The translations under genes and the position numbers were made by a program. The notes below the pieces were generated by a model. The model was given only the letters and a program-made list of their open reading frames with translations. It was not told the DNA's origin and ran no database searches. Of a stretch of DNA of 64,000 bases, positions 1 to 9,335 are shown in pieces. The number at the start of each line of letters is the position of its first letter. Position 1 is the stretch's first letter. The stretch is from JACSRF01 sp964504445 (GTDB lineage: Bacteria; Chloroflexota; Anaerolineae; Promineifilales; Promineifilaceae). The DNA lies in NCBI GenBank assembly GCA_964504445.1, contig CAZDEO010000002.1, forward strand, positions 1 through 64,000, in the 5' to 3' direction.

Positions 1-49
1 AAGCGACTTTATCCAATTGTAAAAGTTCAAAAATCAACTTAACTATGCA

Positions 50-484
50 CTAGTCGCCGGTAACAGGGGTTGTGCGCACAATAACCCGCTTGGCAGCGGC
101 AGCAGCCAGTTCCCGGGGGTTTGGCAGGCCTTCCGCATCGAAGGTGACAAAAAAATGGGGGGCCACTTTCGGGAAGCGGCGAAAGTAGGTGCGCAGATGG
201 TGGGCAACGGCCGTCTCCTCTTCTACCACCTCGGCAACGGCCGGTACATTCTTGCCCGCCAACCGCAGCGTTACCGGAACGCCCCCGCGCAAATTACGCC
301 ACCAGACCCGCGTCTTAAAGCTGGTAGTCAGCAGCGCCCCATCATCATCTACGGCAAAACTCACCGGCACAGTGTACTCCTTACCAGACTTGCGCCCAGT
401 GTAGGTTATGAGCAGCATGCCATGGCTGACCAGGCTATGTAGTGGAGAACGCAGCAACAGTTTAACGAAAACGTTGTACCACAT
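50..484 (-). CDS. Deazaflavin (F420)-dependent nitroreductase family protein
   Basis: A 144-aa protein of the Ddn-like split-barrel family, which uses reduced F420 (sometimes FMN) to reduce small or quinone-like substrates. The support is the family core near residues 24-60: a hydrophobic strand, then TGRKSGKEYTVPV, then a strand ending in TSFKTRVWWRNL. The length matches single-domain members. The start is supported by GAGAGGA a few bases upstream of the ATG. It lies downstream of the Hsp70-like gene on the same strand with a 19-nt gap and could be co-transcribed. The cofactor is inferred from the family; no F420 biosynthesis gene is in the window, although a luciferase-like gene at 25.6-26.4 kb could use the same cofactor. 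Confidence 0.8.
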   Translation of the reverse strand: MWYNVFVKLLLRSPLHSLVSHGMLLITYTGRKSGKEYTVPVSFAVDDDGALLTTSFKTRVWWRNLRGGVPVTLRLAGKNVPAVAEVVEEETAVAHHLRTYFRRFPKVAPHFFVTFDAEGLPNPRELAAAAAKRVIVRTTPVTGD

Positions 485-503
485 GGAATCCTCTCGTTAA
501 TGG

Positions 504-2849
504 TCAAGAGCTAATAGTAAACGAAGTAGAAAGAATGTTTTGCACCCTTTCGCCATCGCCTAGTTTGAGCAGGAGGTGGCTCTTGGTGGAATTTTCTAGC
601 GGCAAGGAAGCGGCCGTCACCCTTACCAGCCGCTGGTTGGTCACCAGCATCAACTCAGGCGAGGCCGGCAACAAGCACGCCCCCACCAGGGGGCTGCGCC
701 GCGCAATTTGGGACTGCCCTTTGCTGTTGGGCTTGGGCGGTTGCGGAATCCAGGCTGGCTGCAGGAGACGGCCGTGCCCATCCTCCGTCACCAGCAGCAC
801 CCGGTCTGTCTCACGCACCAGCAGCGCCGCCACGACGCGGTCAGTGCTGCCGCAGTTGATGGCCTGGGTGCCAGAGAGGCGCAGTGCTCCCGGGCCATAG
901 CGTACCGCTCGCCCGCTGGCGGTAAAAACCAACAGTTCTTCTGCTGCAGAGGCGCCCAAGGCCACCACGACCTGCCCCAGCAAATTGTGGTCAAATTTAT
1001 AGGGTACTGGGGTCTCTATATTGGAACGCATGACGTGCAAGGGATACGGCCGTGCTAATCCCAGCGAGGTTACCAACAGCAAGTCCTCCTCCGCCTTTAT
1101 GCTATCCCATGATGCCAGACTACACACCTGCTCCAGCGGTTCCAGCGCGTACTGCCCCCTCACGGTTAGCCCCGCCTGCTGCATATCTAACAATTGGCGC
1201 GGCGTAAAAAGCAAGAAGCGATAGGCATTGGTCACCAGCAAAAGCTGCTCGTCCGGGTCGGCCAACAAGGCCTGGGTCGTGTTGGGGGGCGGCGTCACGG
1301 TACTCGCTGTAACCGCAACGGCCGTTGGCGCACCATCATCCCCCAAAAGCAATAGCATCCGCGCCGCCACCGGGCCTGCCGGTTCCCCTTCCTCCATGGC
1401 GATGCGCCGCTGCAAAAGAGCGAGATTGATAGGGCTGACATTGGGTCGTTGGTGAGCGGCAGGCTTAGGCAGGTTTGCCGCCGTGTGCGCGGGCAGGTCC
1501 AGATTTCCCCGCGCCACTTCGTGGGCCACAATGCCCAACCCGGCCGTCACGCTGCTAAAGGTATCCACGCTGTGCACCTTCTCTACGCCAAAGTGACGGC
1601 ACAGCATCTCGTAGAAAGCGGGGATTTGCGCCGAGCCGCCGGTGCGGATGACAGCATCAATAGCTTCTGGGGCCAACCCGGCTGCCTGCACAGTTTCCAG
1701 CAGGTGCGCCTCGATGGCGTGAATTTCTACGGCGATAACTTGCTCAAACTCCGTGCGTGTTACAAAATCCAGCACGTCAAAGCCCGGCCCTTCCAGGCGA
1801 ATTTCCGCCCCGCGCTTCTCTGAAAGCCGCCGCTTAGCCTGCTCCACCACCTCATACATACGTAAGCCATAGTTGCCAGAAACCAGGCTCAATAGCGCTT
1901 CGATCTGATAGCGCCGCCGGGAAGTGCGCGCTATTTCTTGCAGCAGTTGGCGATTTTCAGAGGTTTGCAGTTCCAACATCTTCTGCCAACTGGTAAAAGA
2001 GTCATAGATCCAACGCGGGGTTTCTTTTGCTTCGTGGCGCGGCCCGTACACGCTGCCTTCGCCAAAGTGCTTGGGCAGCTTAGCCCGCACCAGCTTTTGA
2101 TCAAAGACATCACCCGCGACAGGAATGCCACCCGCGGCCAACACTTCCCGCCGCTGCGGATCGCCCAAGCGCATAATAGTAATGTCCAGCGTGCCGCCGC
2201 CAAAATCAAAAATCAGCGTCGTTTGCGGGCGGCCCAGGCTCATTTCATAGCTGTAAGCGGCGGCAATAGGCTCATATTGGAAGTAAACGGTCTCGTAGCC
2301 GGCACGCAGCGCCGCTTGTAGCAGCCGTGCCTGCGCCAACCGGTCGTATTCTGGGTCTTGGGCAAAGTGTACCGGGCGGCCCAACACGAGGTGGCGCAAT
2401 TCCTGGCCCAACAGCTTTTCGGCGCGCACTTTGGCCACGCTCATGTAAAGGGCAACCAGGTCTTCTAGTGGGTAGTAGAATTGGCCCACCACAGCGCCGG
2501 GGTAGTCAGCGTCACGCAGGCTGGATTTGATGGAGAGAAAGAGGCGACCAGGCGAGAGGATGTCTACCCAGGCGTAGGCATCGGTAACGTAGTACATGTC
2601 GGCGCCAAAGATTTCCATCTCGCCAATCCAGACACGACGCAGTTTGGTGGGGCGGTTGAGGTTTTGCGTGAAATAGGTGGCCACGGCCGTTTGGCCAATC
2701 AACACCCGCTGTTCGTTGGTGACGTACAGGGCGGTGGGCAGCACACGCGGGTTGGGGCTGTCGGGGTCTAGGGGGAGGATGTGCAGGGAACGGCCGTTGT
2801 ACACCGCCATTCCCGAATTCGTCGTGCCAAAATCCATGCCCGCTATCAT
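504..2849 (-). CDS. Hsp70-like (YegD-type) ATPase domain fused to GyrA-CTD-like beta-pinwheel
   Basis: About 781 aa. Residues 1-450 are an actin-fold Hsp70 nucleotide-binding domain of YegD type: phosphate-1 loop MDFGTTNSG at the N-terminus, phosphate-2 loop IFDFGGGTLDIT and adenosine motif VIRTGGSAQIPAF. No substrate-binding beta-sandwich or lid follows. After a Pro/Ala linker, residues about 529-780 contain at least five units of the form (L/V)LLVT-x-x-G-x-(hydrophobic), for example LLVFTASGRAVRY and VLLVTEDGHGRLL, which resemble blades of the GyrA/ParC C-terminal DNA-wrapping pinwheel. The ATG at 2849 is chosen over an upstream ATG at 2894 because it starts directly on MIAGMDFG and has GGGAAGG upstream. 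The Hsp70 part is clear; the pinwheel is my reading of the repeat pattern. Confidence 0.8.
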   Translation of the reverse strand: MIAGMDFGTTNSGMAVYNGRSLHILPLDPDSPNPRVLPTALYVTNEQRVLIGQTAVATYFTQNLNRPTKLRRVWIGEMEIFGADMYYVTDAYAWVDILSPGRLFLSIKSSLRDADYPGAVVGQFYYPLEDLVALYMSVAKVRAEKLLGQELRHLVLGRPVHFAQDPEYDRLAQARLLQAALRAGYETVYFQYEPIAAAYSYEMSLGRPQTTLIFDFGGGTLDITIMRLGDPQRREVLAAGGIPVAGDVFDQKLVRAKLPKHFGEGSVYGPRHEAKETPRWIYDSFTSWQKMLELQTSENRQLLQEIARTSRRRYQIEALLSLVSGNYGLRMYEVVEQAKRRLSEKRGAEIRLEGPGFDVLDFVTRTEFEQVIAVEIHAIEAHLLETVQAAGLAPEAIDAVIRTGGSAQIPAFYEMLCRHFGVEKVHSVDTFSSVTAGLGIVAHEVARGNLDLPAHTAANLPKPAAHQRPNVSPINLALLQRRIAMEEGEPAGPVAARMLLLLGDDGAPTAVAVTASTVTPPPNTTQALLADPDEQLLLVTNAYRFLLFTPRQLLDMQQAGLTVRGQYALEPLEQVCSLASWDSIKAEEDLLLVTSLGLARPYPLHVMRSNIETPVPYKFDHNLLGQVVVALGASAAEELLVFTASGRAVRYGPGALRLSGTQAINCGSTDRVVAALLVRETDRVLLVTEDGHGRLLQPAWIPQPPKPNSKGQSQIARRSPLVGACLLPASPELMLVTNQRLVRVTAASLPLENSTKSHLLLKLGDGERVQNILSTSFTISS

Positions 2850-2987
2850 ACACACCTTCCCTCGTGATCTTCCACCCTTTTGGTAAAAAGTCACTAAAAC
2901 GCAAGGTCAATAGTAGATCTTTCCCTTACGTTGGTCCTGGTTGACTTGCTTAGTCCACTATTGTAATACAAAAATTAACAGCGCCAT

Positions 2988-3024
2988 GTTACCAATTATT
3001 AACAACCTCATTCAAAGTGGTAAC
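2988..3024. promoter_or_regulatory. Inverted repeat in the divergent promoter region
   Basis: The 245-nt gap between the Hsp70-like gene and the giant surface-protein gene is AT-rich and must hold both divergent promoters. It contains a 7-bp inverted repeat, GTTACCA (2988-2994) and TGGTAAC (3018-3024), 23 nt apart. This could be an operator. I cannot assign -35/-10 boxes with confidence. Confidence 0.2.
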
Positions 3025-3094
3025 TACTGTTTGTCATTGCAACCTGCATCACGATTAATCAACTTAATGAAATTAGGAGTCGCTTCAAGAAATT

Positions 3095-6000
3095 ATGAAA
3101 CCCCATGTGTACCAATTTCGTGGCCAGCGCTCGCTGCTCATTACCCCCTTTATTCTAATTCCGCTGATTATCTTCGGCATTATTTGGGGGGTGATGAAAC
3201 CCCAAACAGCCCGCGCCACAGCGGAGTTAACTGTCTCAATTGATACGGCATACAACCTGGTCGTAGATTCAAACGTTACCTCCCCCTCCACCTATGCGCC
3301 GCGGGTTGCCACTGTTTACGGCACCTTTTGCAACGACGGTGATACCTCTCTGAGCAACGTTTACGGTTACATCGGCAACTACGACGGCGGGAACAACCCC
3401 ACCCCTGGCCTCTATCCTGCGCGCAACAGCGCTGACGTAAACTTTAGCAACGAATACCCTTGGGCGGCTAATACAGGCAATTACGCCTTCACCCACATTG
3501 GCGGCACGGCCGATGCCTCCCGCCACATTGGCGATCTAGACCCCGGCGAATGCAAGGTGCAATATTGGCACTTCACTTACCCGGCCTGTGCCAACACGGC
3601 TGCCGGCGCAGCGGTTGCCCCCCCTTGCTCCACCACGCCCTCCTGGGGCGATTCTGTGAAACCAGAAGACGACCTCTGGCTGGAGTTTGACGTTTGGGCT
3701 ACTGGGATTGATACTGGTTCAGACACGCCCCGCAATGACAACGCCAGGTGGCGAATGACCCTGCGCAACGAGATCTCAGCCATGGCTAATAAAATAAAAC
3801 CGAACCCGGACGGCCGTTGGTTCAACACCGACACCTCTATCATTGTGCCTGGGCAGGTCATTACCACCAACGGTATTTTGTACACCCTGGGCAACGTGCG
3901 GCAAGGGTTTGACAATGATGAGAACTTCACACCCGACTACAACGCCTGGCTGCAACCCTTCGGCGACCCCAGCTACGACCCCTCTTGTTTTCGCCTCATT
4001 CGCACCAGCACCGTCCTCACCGTCTCGCGCAGTGCCGGGCAACCCGATCTCATCCTCAATGTAGATGACTTGAACCCCCATCCCACCTATGGCGGGCCAC
4101 TCTACTTTACCAACCTGCCCCCCGACAACAACGGCGTGGATGGTGAGGTGCGCTACACCTTCTTAGCCCTCAACGGCCCCTGCTCGGTGCCGATTAGCCC
4201 CTACCAAGAGGTCGCTTCCGGTTCTGACAATGAAAAGTTCAATGGCGACTATGGCACGGGCATTCCCACCATCCAAAGCTCCGCCCCAGAAGTAACGATC
4301 AGTAAAACCGGCCCCGACACAGTGGGCGAGAATGTCCAGTTCACCTACTCTATTCCTTTTGAGAATACAAGTGACACTTACTCGGCCGGCCTCACCCTAA
4401 ACAGCGGTGGCGTCAATATGCCCCTTGTCATTCGGGAAGAAGTACCGGATGGCTTGCAATATGAAGCGAGTTCAGCGGCCACTGGCAACACCAACCCCAC
4501 CGACTGCACCAGCGACTGCTACACCATCCGCTACTCCACCGATAGCGGGGCAACCTGGAGTACCACCGACCCCGGCAATCCAATCAGCACCCATCCCGAT
4601 AACATCGTCAAGATTGAGTGGTGGCTGACCAACCCCCTGCCCACCAATGGCACTGGCGTTGTCACTTTCCAAGCACGAGTCCCCACCGGCTACATCGCTG
4701 GCGGTGGCGACCCCTTCATTGTGAACGAGGCGTGTGCCAATTTTGGCGCGGGCACCGACTTTGCCTGCGCCACCGATGTGACGATGGTCACTGGCAACAA
4801 CAGCGTCGGCGATTATGTTTGGGCTGATGATAACGCCAATGGTCTGCAAGATGGTGGCGAAACAGGCATCGCTGACATTACCGTTTGGCTTTATTGGGAT
4901 GTCAATGGGGATGGCTTGCTGGATGATGGCGACCTGCTCATTGCCGAAGATGTCACCGACGTTAACGGCACTTACGGCTTTGCCGATTTGCCCGATGGCA
5001 ACTATCTGGTGGTGGTAGACAGTGAAGATGGCGATTTGCCCACGGGTTACTCTAACACGACCCCGGCCGTTCATGCTGTAACTGGTTTAGGGACAACGCT
5101 ACCTGATACATACTTGTACGCCGATTTCGGCTTTGGCCCCGTCTTGTCCCTAGAGAAAACCTTAACCAGCGGCAACCCCGCCTACGAAGGTCAACTGGTC
5201 ACGTTCGATTTAGACTTGACCAACAATTTGCCGGGGGACGGCACAGGGCAAGCTATTTCATGCCAGCATTATTTGTGGGCACAAACGGTGAACGGAACGG
5301 CTGGTACGCCCCCCTCAAACGCAGAAGGAACACCAAGTTCATGGGCTAATCAGACACAAATCCGCTTTGCGCCTGATGGAGTTCCCGCATTGGCTGGTTT
5401 TGCCCAAAACGGTACAACAAATATAGGCTTAAGCGAATTTACAGTTGGACAACAAACTGGCGATATCCAGAGTGTGCGGCTCATCGCTTATGTTAGCCGA
5501 ACGACCGCCGCAAGTAACAGCTCTGTTGTGGCAACACTTTGGTTTAATAACGCCGCAACAACAGAGGTTGTAACTTATGATAGTAGTCGCCTTGTAGCGG
5601 GTGATACGGTTTACGTATTTGAAGATCTCATCACATATGAACCTGTTGGTGGCTGGAATTGGTCTCATTTTGGCATTCCCTCTGGAGCCGACCCCGGTGG
5701 GTTGGTAGAACTTGCTCTACAAGGGAATCGTGGCACAGGAAGTCCCACTGGCAAAGAGTATTATGTTGATGCAATTGGCTTCCTTATTGAAACCACTTCA
5801 GGCTGTGGCGGCACAGATAGCACCGTTGACCCCTTGCCCCTCACTGACAGCTATGATGCCGACAAGCTAGAGTTCGTTTCGGCGACGCCGACGGAAAGCG
5901 CAACCGGCACGGCCGTTACCCCCTACGCTAACACCGGCACAATCAGTTGGGACAACTTGGGCCCGCTCCATGCCGGCGGCACGAAAACCGTGCAAGTGAC

Positions 6001-9000
6001 TTTCCGTGTGTTAGAACCGGCGGGTAATGCCGCTACCGACACGATCAACTACGCGGCCGTGAATGGGGCGACGTTTAGCAACGGCCGTCCTACCAACCAA
6101 CCCACCGCGCAAGCCCCCGTAGACATCGAACCGACCGGCTCTATTGGCGACACCATCTGGAATGACCTAGATGGGAATGGCAGTCAAAATGGCGAGCCGG
6201 GTCTAGCTGGTGTCTTGGTCAGCCTCACCGCTTCTACCGACGTCACCATCAATGGCGTGACCTATACGGCCGGCGATGTGATTATGACGGCCGTTACCGA
6301 CGCCAACGGCGAATACCTCTTTGAAGGGCTACCCGACGCCACCTACACCGTCACCGTAGATGACACCAGTCTGCCCGGCATGACCCCCACCTACGACGCT
6401 GACGGCCAGGTTGGCACCCCCCATCAATCCACCACCACCATCAGCGGGGCCAACGACAATCTCGCCCAAGACTTTGGCTACACCATCCCCATCATCATCT
6501 ACGGCAACGTCTGGCAAGACTTTGACGGCGACGGCACCGAAGACGCCGATGACGCCCCCATTGCTAATGTAGATGTCACCCTCTACTGGTGGGATGGCGG
6601 TAGCTGGCAAGCGATTGGCACCGAACAAACCGACACCGATGGCAATTACCTGTTCGACGCCATCGCCTACCCCGCCATCGGTACCGGCGACTATTACGTC
6701 GCTACCGATCCAACTTCACTACCGGTCGGCCCCATTTGGGACAACACCTACGATCCTGATAGCAATTTCGATGACGAATCAGGCACAATCGTTGTTGCCG
6801 CCGGGGAAATGTCCGGCTCCCACGACTTTGGCTACCACCAAACCGGCCCGCACAGCATCTCCGGCAATGTCTACGCCGACTGGAATAGCAATGCCGACTT
6901 TGAGGGCAACGACACCGGCTTCGGCGGCATCTCCGTCACCCTCTACAGCGACACCGGCGCCGTCATCGCCACCACCACCACGGCCGCCGACGGTAGCTAC
7001 ACCTTCCCCAACCTGCCCAACGGCACCTACACCGTTATCGTAGATGAAAGCAGCCTACCGCCCCAATACAGCCAAACAGAAGATTGGGACGAACTCCCCG
7101 GTGCTTGCACCATCTGCGATGGTAGCGCCAGCGTCACCATTAACGGTGGCGATGAGAGCGGTATAGACTTTGGCTATGAACCGGCCGGGTACGGCACCAT
7201 CGGTGACTTTGTCTGGCAAGACAACAATGGCGACGGCTACCAGCAAGCTGGTGAACCCGGCTTGCCCAATGTCACCGTCAACCTGTACGTAGACTATGGA
7301 GATGGGGATGGCTACGTCCTCGTCGCCACCACCGTCACTGACGCCGACGGGCTGTACAGCTTCGGCAACCTGCCTCCCGGCAATTACAGTGTGGAAGTGG
7401 ATACGGCCGATCCCGATCTGCCGACAGATGGCTATGGCAACCCCATGGTCACCACCACCCCCACCACCGTTGACGTGACCTTAGTCTCCGGCCAAACCTA
7501 CCTGGACGCCGACTTCGGCTTCGCCCCCGGCGGCGTCATCGGTGACACCATCTACTGGGACGCCAACGGCAACGCCGAGCAAGATTGGAACGAGTACGGC
7601 ATCCCCGACGTAGATGTGACGCTCCAAGTCTGGAACGGTAGCGCCTGGGTCTATTATGATGACACAACCACCGACAGTGAAGGCAACTACCTGTTCACAG
7701 GCTTACCGGCAGGCGAGTACCGCGTGGTGGTAGATACGAGTAGTACGCCCATTGCTGGCCGAACCCTCACCGGCGACCCCGACACCAACGGCCTCTCCTG
7801 CGTCTACCTTGCTGGACTGCCTAACACAGATCCCGATTACTTCTTCCTCCAGTTCTGCGACAGCATACAAGAAGTAGAAATCCGCCCCGGCCAAACCTAC
7901 TTAGGCGCGGACTTTGGCTACCAACCGACTGGCGTCATCGGTGACTTTGTGTGGCTAGACGGCAACGGCGACGGCGTGCAAGATGCGGGTGAACCCGGCC
8001 TGGCTGACGTGACGGTTTATCTGTGTAACACAACGCCATGCGCCAGCGGTAACGCTATCGAAACCACCACCACCGACTACGAAGGGTATTACAGCTTTAT
8101 CAATGTTGGTGATGGGACATGGTACGTAGCAGTGGATGAATCCACCCTGCCCGCTGGCCTCGCCCCCACCTATGATCTGGATGGTGGCACGACGAACCCG
8201 AACAGCGAGACTGAAGTAGTCTTAGCCGCCGGTGACAGCAACCTCAACGCCGACTTTGGCTACCGCCTTAATGGCACCTACCAACTCAGCGGCACGGTCT
8301 ATTACGATCTGGACGAGAGCGGTGGCGATCAAGGAATTGATGAGCCGGGCTACGAGGGGCAAACCGTTTACCTGTGGCAACTTGTGGGTAGCAGTTACGT
8401 GCAAGTGGGCAGCACCACCACCGACACCGACGGCAATTACAGCTTCACCAACCTGCCGGCCGGTAACTACGTGGTCTCCACCAACGCCACCTCCCCCATT
8501 CTGAACAACGCCGCCCATACCAGCACGCCCACCCAAAACGACGATACCGCTTGGGAAGCGGTGGAAATTGTTGATCAGAACATCGCAGATGTAGACTTCG
8601 GCTTCTTCATCCCCACCGACTTCGACGACCTGCCCGACAGCTACAATACCACCCTTTCCGGCGGCGCGTACCACACCAATAGCGGTGATTCGGGTACTTT
8701 ACGGCTGGGTACAGGCATTGACCTAGAACCCAACGGTTTGCCCGGCACAACGGCCGATGGTGACAGCTTTGACGATGGCGTAACCCGCGACATGGCTGAT
8801 TCTTGGATACCCGGCGCAACAGTGCAATTAAACATTACAGTTAGCGGCGGCGACGGCGTGGTCGGCGGCTGGTTCGACTGGAACAACGACGGCGAGTTTA
8901 CGGCCGATGAGTTTGTCAACTATGGCACGCTCTCTGCCGGGACACACACGGTGAACGTCACTATTCCGGCTGGTTACACCACGGGTCAGGATGTGTACGC

Positions 9001-9250
9001 TCGCTTCCGCGTCTTTGAACCAGCCAATGTATCCGGCGGCACACTGACGGCCGATGACTACAACGGCGGCGCAACGGGTGGCGAGGTGGAAGGGTATTTG
9101 TGGGAGTTCGGCCCCACGGCCGTTTCCCTTCACTCCTTCTCCGCCAACCAGCAAACCCCCATGCTACTCAGCATGGCCAGCATACTGGCCATGCTGCTCC
9201 TAAGCGCGACGGCCGTATGGCGGCAACGCCCAACGGCCTGCGCCAATTGA
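3095..9250 (+). CDS. Giant secreted surface protein with eight SdrD_B-like repeats and a GEVED-like domain
   Basis: 2051 aa. It has an N-terminal signal anchor or signal peptide (hydrophobic residues about 15-33, then TARATAE), a unique N-terminal region, a DUF11-like domain near residues 400-560 and eight SdrD_B/Cna_B-like modules starting near residues 572, 1018, 1135, 1254, 1367, 1480, 1612 and 1729. Each opens with G-(D/N)-x-(V/I)-(W/Y)-x-D and contains a DxNGDG-type putative calcium loop. A second DUF11-like domain spans about 690-1010 and is split by an AT-richer stretch. A GEVED-like domain lies near 1843-2003 (DDYNGG...GEVEGYLW). The end has PTAVSLHSF, one hydrophobic helix and a short basic tail, like a C-terminal sorting signal. 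The likely role is a rigid adhesin or cell-surface stalk. GGAG lies about 15 nt upstream of the ATG, rather far. Confidence 0.85.
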   Translation: MKPHVYQFRGQRSLLITPFILIPLIIFGIIWGVMKPQTARATAELTVSIDTAYNLVVDSNVTSPSTYAPRVATVYGTFCNDGDTSLSNVYGYIGNYDGGNNPTPGLYPARNSADVNFSNEYPWAANTGNYAFTHIGGTADASRHIGDLDPGECKVQYWHFTYPACANTAAGAAVAPPCSTTPSWGDSVKPEDDLWLEFDVWATGIDTGSDTPRNDNARWRMTLRNEISAMANKIKPNPDGRWFNTDTSIIVPGQVITTNGILYTLGNVRQGFDNDENFTPDYNAWLQPFGDPSYDPSCFRLIRTSTVLTVSRSAGQPDLILNVDDLNPHPTYGGPLYFTNLPPDNNGVDGEVRYTFLALNGPCSVPISPYQEVASGSDNEKFNGDYGTGIPTIQSSAPEVTISKTGPDTVGENVQFTYSIPFENTSDTYSAGLTLNSGGVNMPLVIREEVPDGLQYEASSAATGNTNPTDCTSDCYTIRYSTDSGATWSTTDPGNPISTHPDNIVKIEWWLTNPLPTNGTGVVTFQARVPTGYIAGGGDPFIVNEACANFGAGTDFACATDVTMVTGNNSVGDYVWADDNANGLQDGGETGIADITVWLYWDVNGDGLLDDGDLLIAEDVTDVNGTYGFADLPDGNYLVVVDSEDGDLPTGYSNTTPAVHAVTGLGTTLPDTYLYADFGFGPVLSLEKTLTSGNPAYEGQLVTFDLDLTNNLPGDGTGQAISCQHYLWAQTVNGTAGTPPSNAEGTPSSWANQTQIRFAPDGVPALAGFAQNGTTNIGLSEFTVGQQTGDIQSVRLIAYVSRTTAASNSSVVATLWFNNAATTEVVTYDSSRLVAGDTVYVFEDLITYEPVGGWNWSHFGIPSGADPGGLVELALQGNRGTGSPTGKEYYVDAIGFLIETTSGCGGTDSTVDPLPLTDSYDADKLEFVSATPTESATGTAVTPYANTGTISWDNLGPLHAGGTKTVQVTFRVLEPAGNAATDTINYAAVNGATFSNGRPTNQPTAQAPVDIEPTGSIGDTIWNDLDGNGSQNGEPGLAGVLVSLTASTDVTINGVTYTAGDVIMTAVTDANGEYLFEGLPDATYTVTVDDTSLPGMTPTYDADGQVGTPHQSTTTISGANDNLAQDFGYTIPIIIYGNVWQDFDGDGTEDADDAPIANVDVTLYWWDGGSWQAIGTEQTDTDGNYLFDAIAYPAIGTGDYYVATDPTSLPVGPIWDNTYDPDSNFDDESGTIVVAAGEMSGSHDFGYHQTGPHSISGNVYADWNSNADFEGNDTGFGGISVTLYSDTGAVIATTTTAADGSYTFPNLPNGTYTVIVDESSLPPQYSQTEDWDELPGACTICDGSASVTINGGDESGIDFGYEPAGYGTIGDFVWQDNNGDGYQQAGEPGLPNVTVNLYVDYGDGDGYVLVATTVTDADGLYSFGNLPPGNYSVEVDTADPDLPTDGYGNPMVTTTPTTVDVTLVSGQTYLDADFGFAPGGVIGDTIYWDANGNAEQDWNEYGIPDVDVTLQVWNGSAWVYYDDTTTDSEGNYLFTGLPAGEYRVVVDTSSTPIAGRTLTGDPDTNGLSCVYLAGLPNTDPDYFFLQFCDSIQEVEIRPGQTYLGADFGYQPTGVIGDFVWLDGNGDGVQDAGEPGLADVTVYLCNTTPCASGNAIETTTTDYEGYYSFINVGDGTWYVAVDESTLPAGLAPTYDLDGGTTNPNSETEVVLAAGDSNLNADFGYRLNGTYQLSGTVYYDLDESGGDQGIDEPGYEGQTVYLWQLVGSSYVQVGSTTTDTDGNYSFTNLPAGNYVVSTNATSPILNNAAHTSTPTQNDDTAWEAVEIVDQNIADVDFGFFIPTDFDDLPDSYNTTLSGGAYHTNSGDSGTLRLGTGIDLEPNGLPGTTADGDSFDDGVTRDMADSWIPGATVQLNITVSGGDGVVGGWFDWNNDGEFTADEFVNYGTLSAGTHTVNVTIPAGYTTGQDVYARFRVFEPANVSGGTLTADDYNGGATGGEVEGYLWEFGPTAVSLHSFSANQQTPMLLSMASILAMLLLSATAVWRQRPTACAN

Positions 9251-9300
9251 CCATTCCCAACGCCATTGCGAAGTCATAAATTTTCTAGCAGCATCTAAAC

Positions 9301-9332
9301 AAAAGAGAGAGGCTGGGTTGCCTCTCTCTTTT
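9301..9332. terminator. Bidirectional rho-independent terminator
   Basis: AAAAGAGAGAGGC (9301-9313), a 6-nt loop, then GCCTCTCTCTTTT (9320-9332) form a perfect 13-bp hairpin with a U-tract on both strands. It separates the convergent surface-protein and TIR genes. Confidence 0.9.
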
Positions 9333-9335
9333 TGC

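Noticed and set aside
4800..8600. Possible CRISPR or tandem DNA repeat in the giant surface gene
   Set aside because: The repeats are protein-level B domains of about 110-125 residues with diverged DNA, not short direct repeats with spacers. No CRISPR array is seen anywhere in the window.
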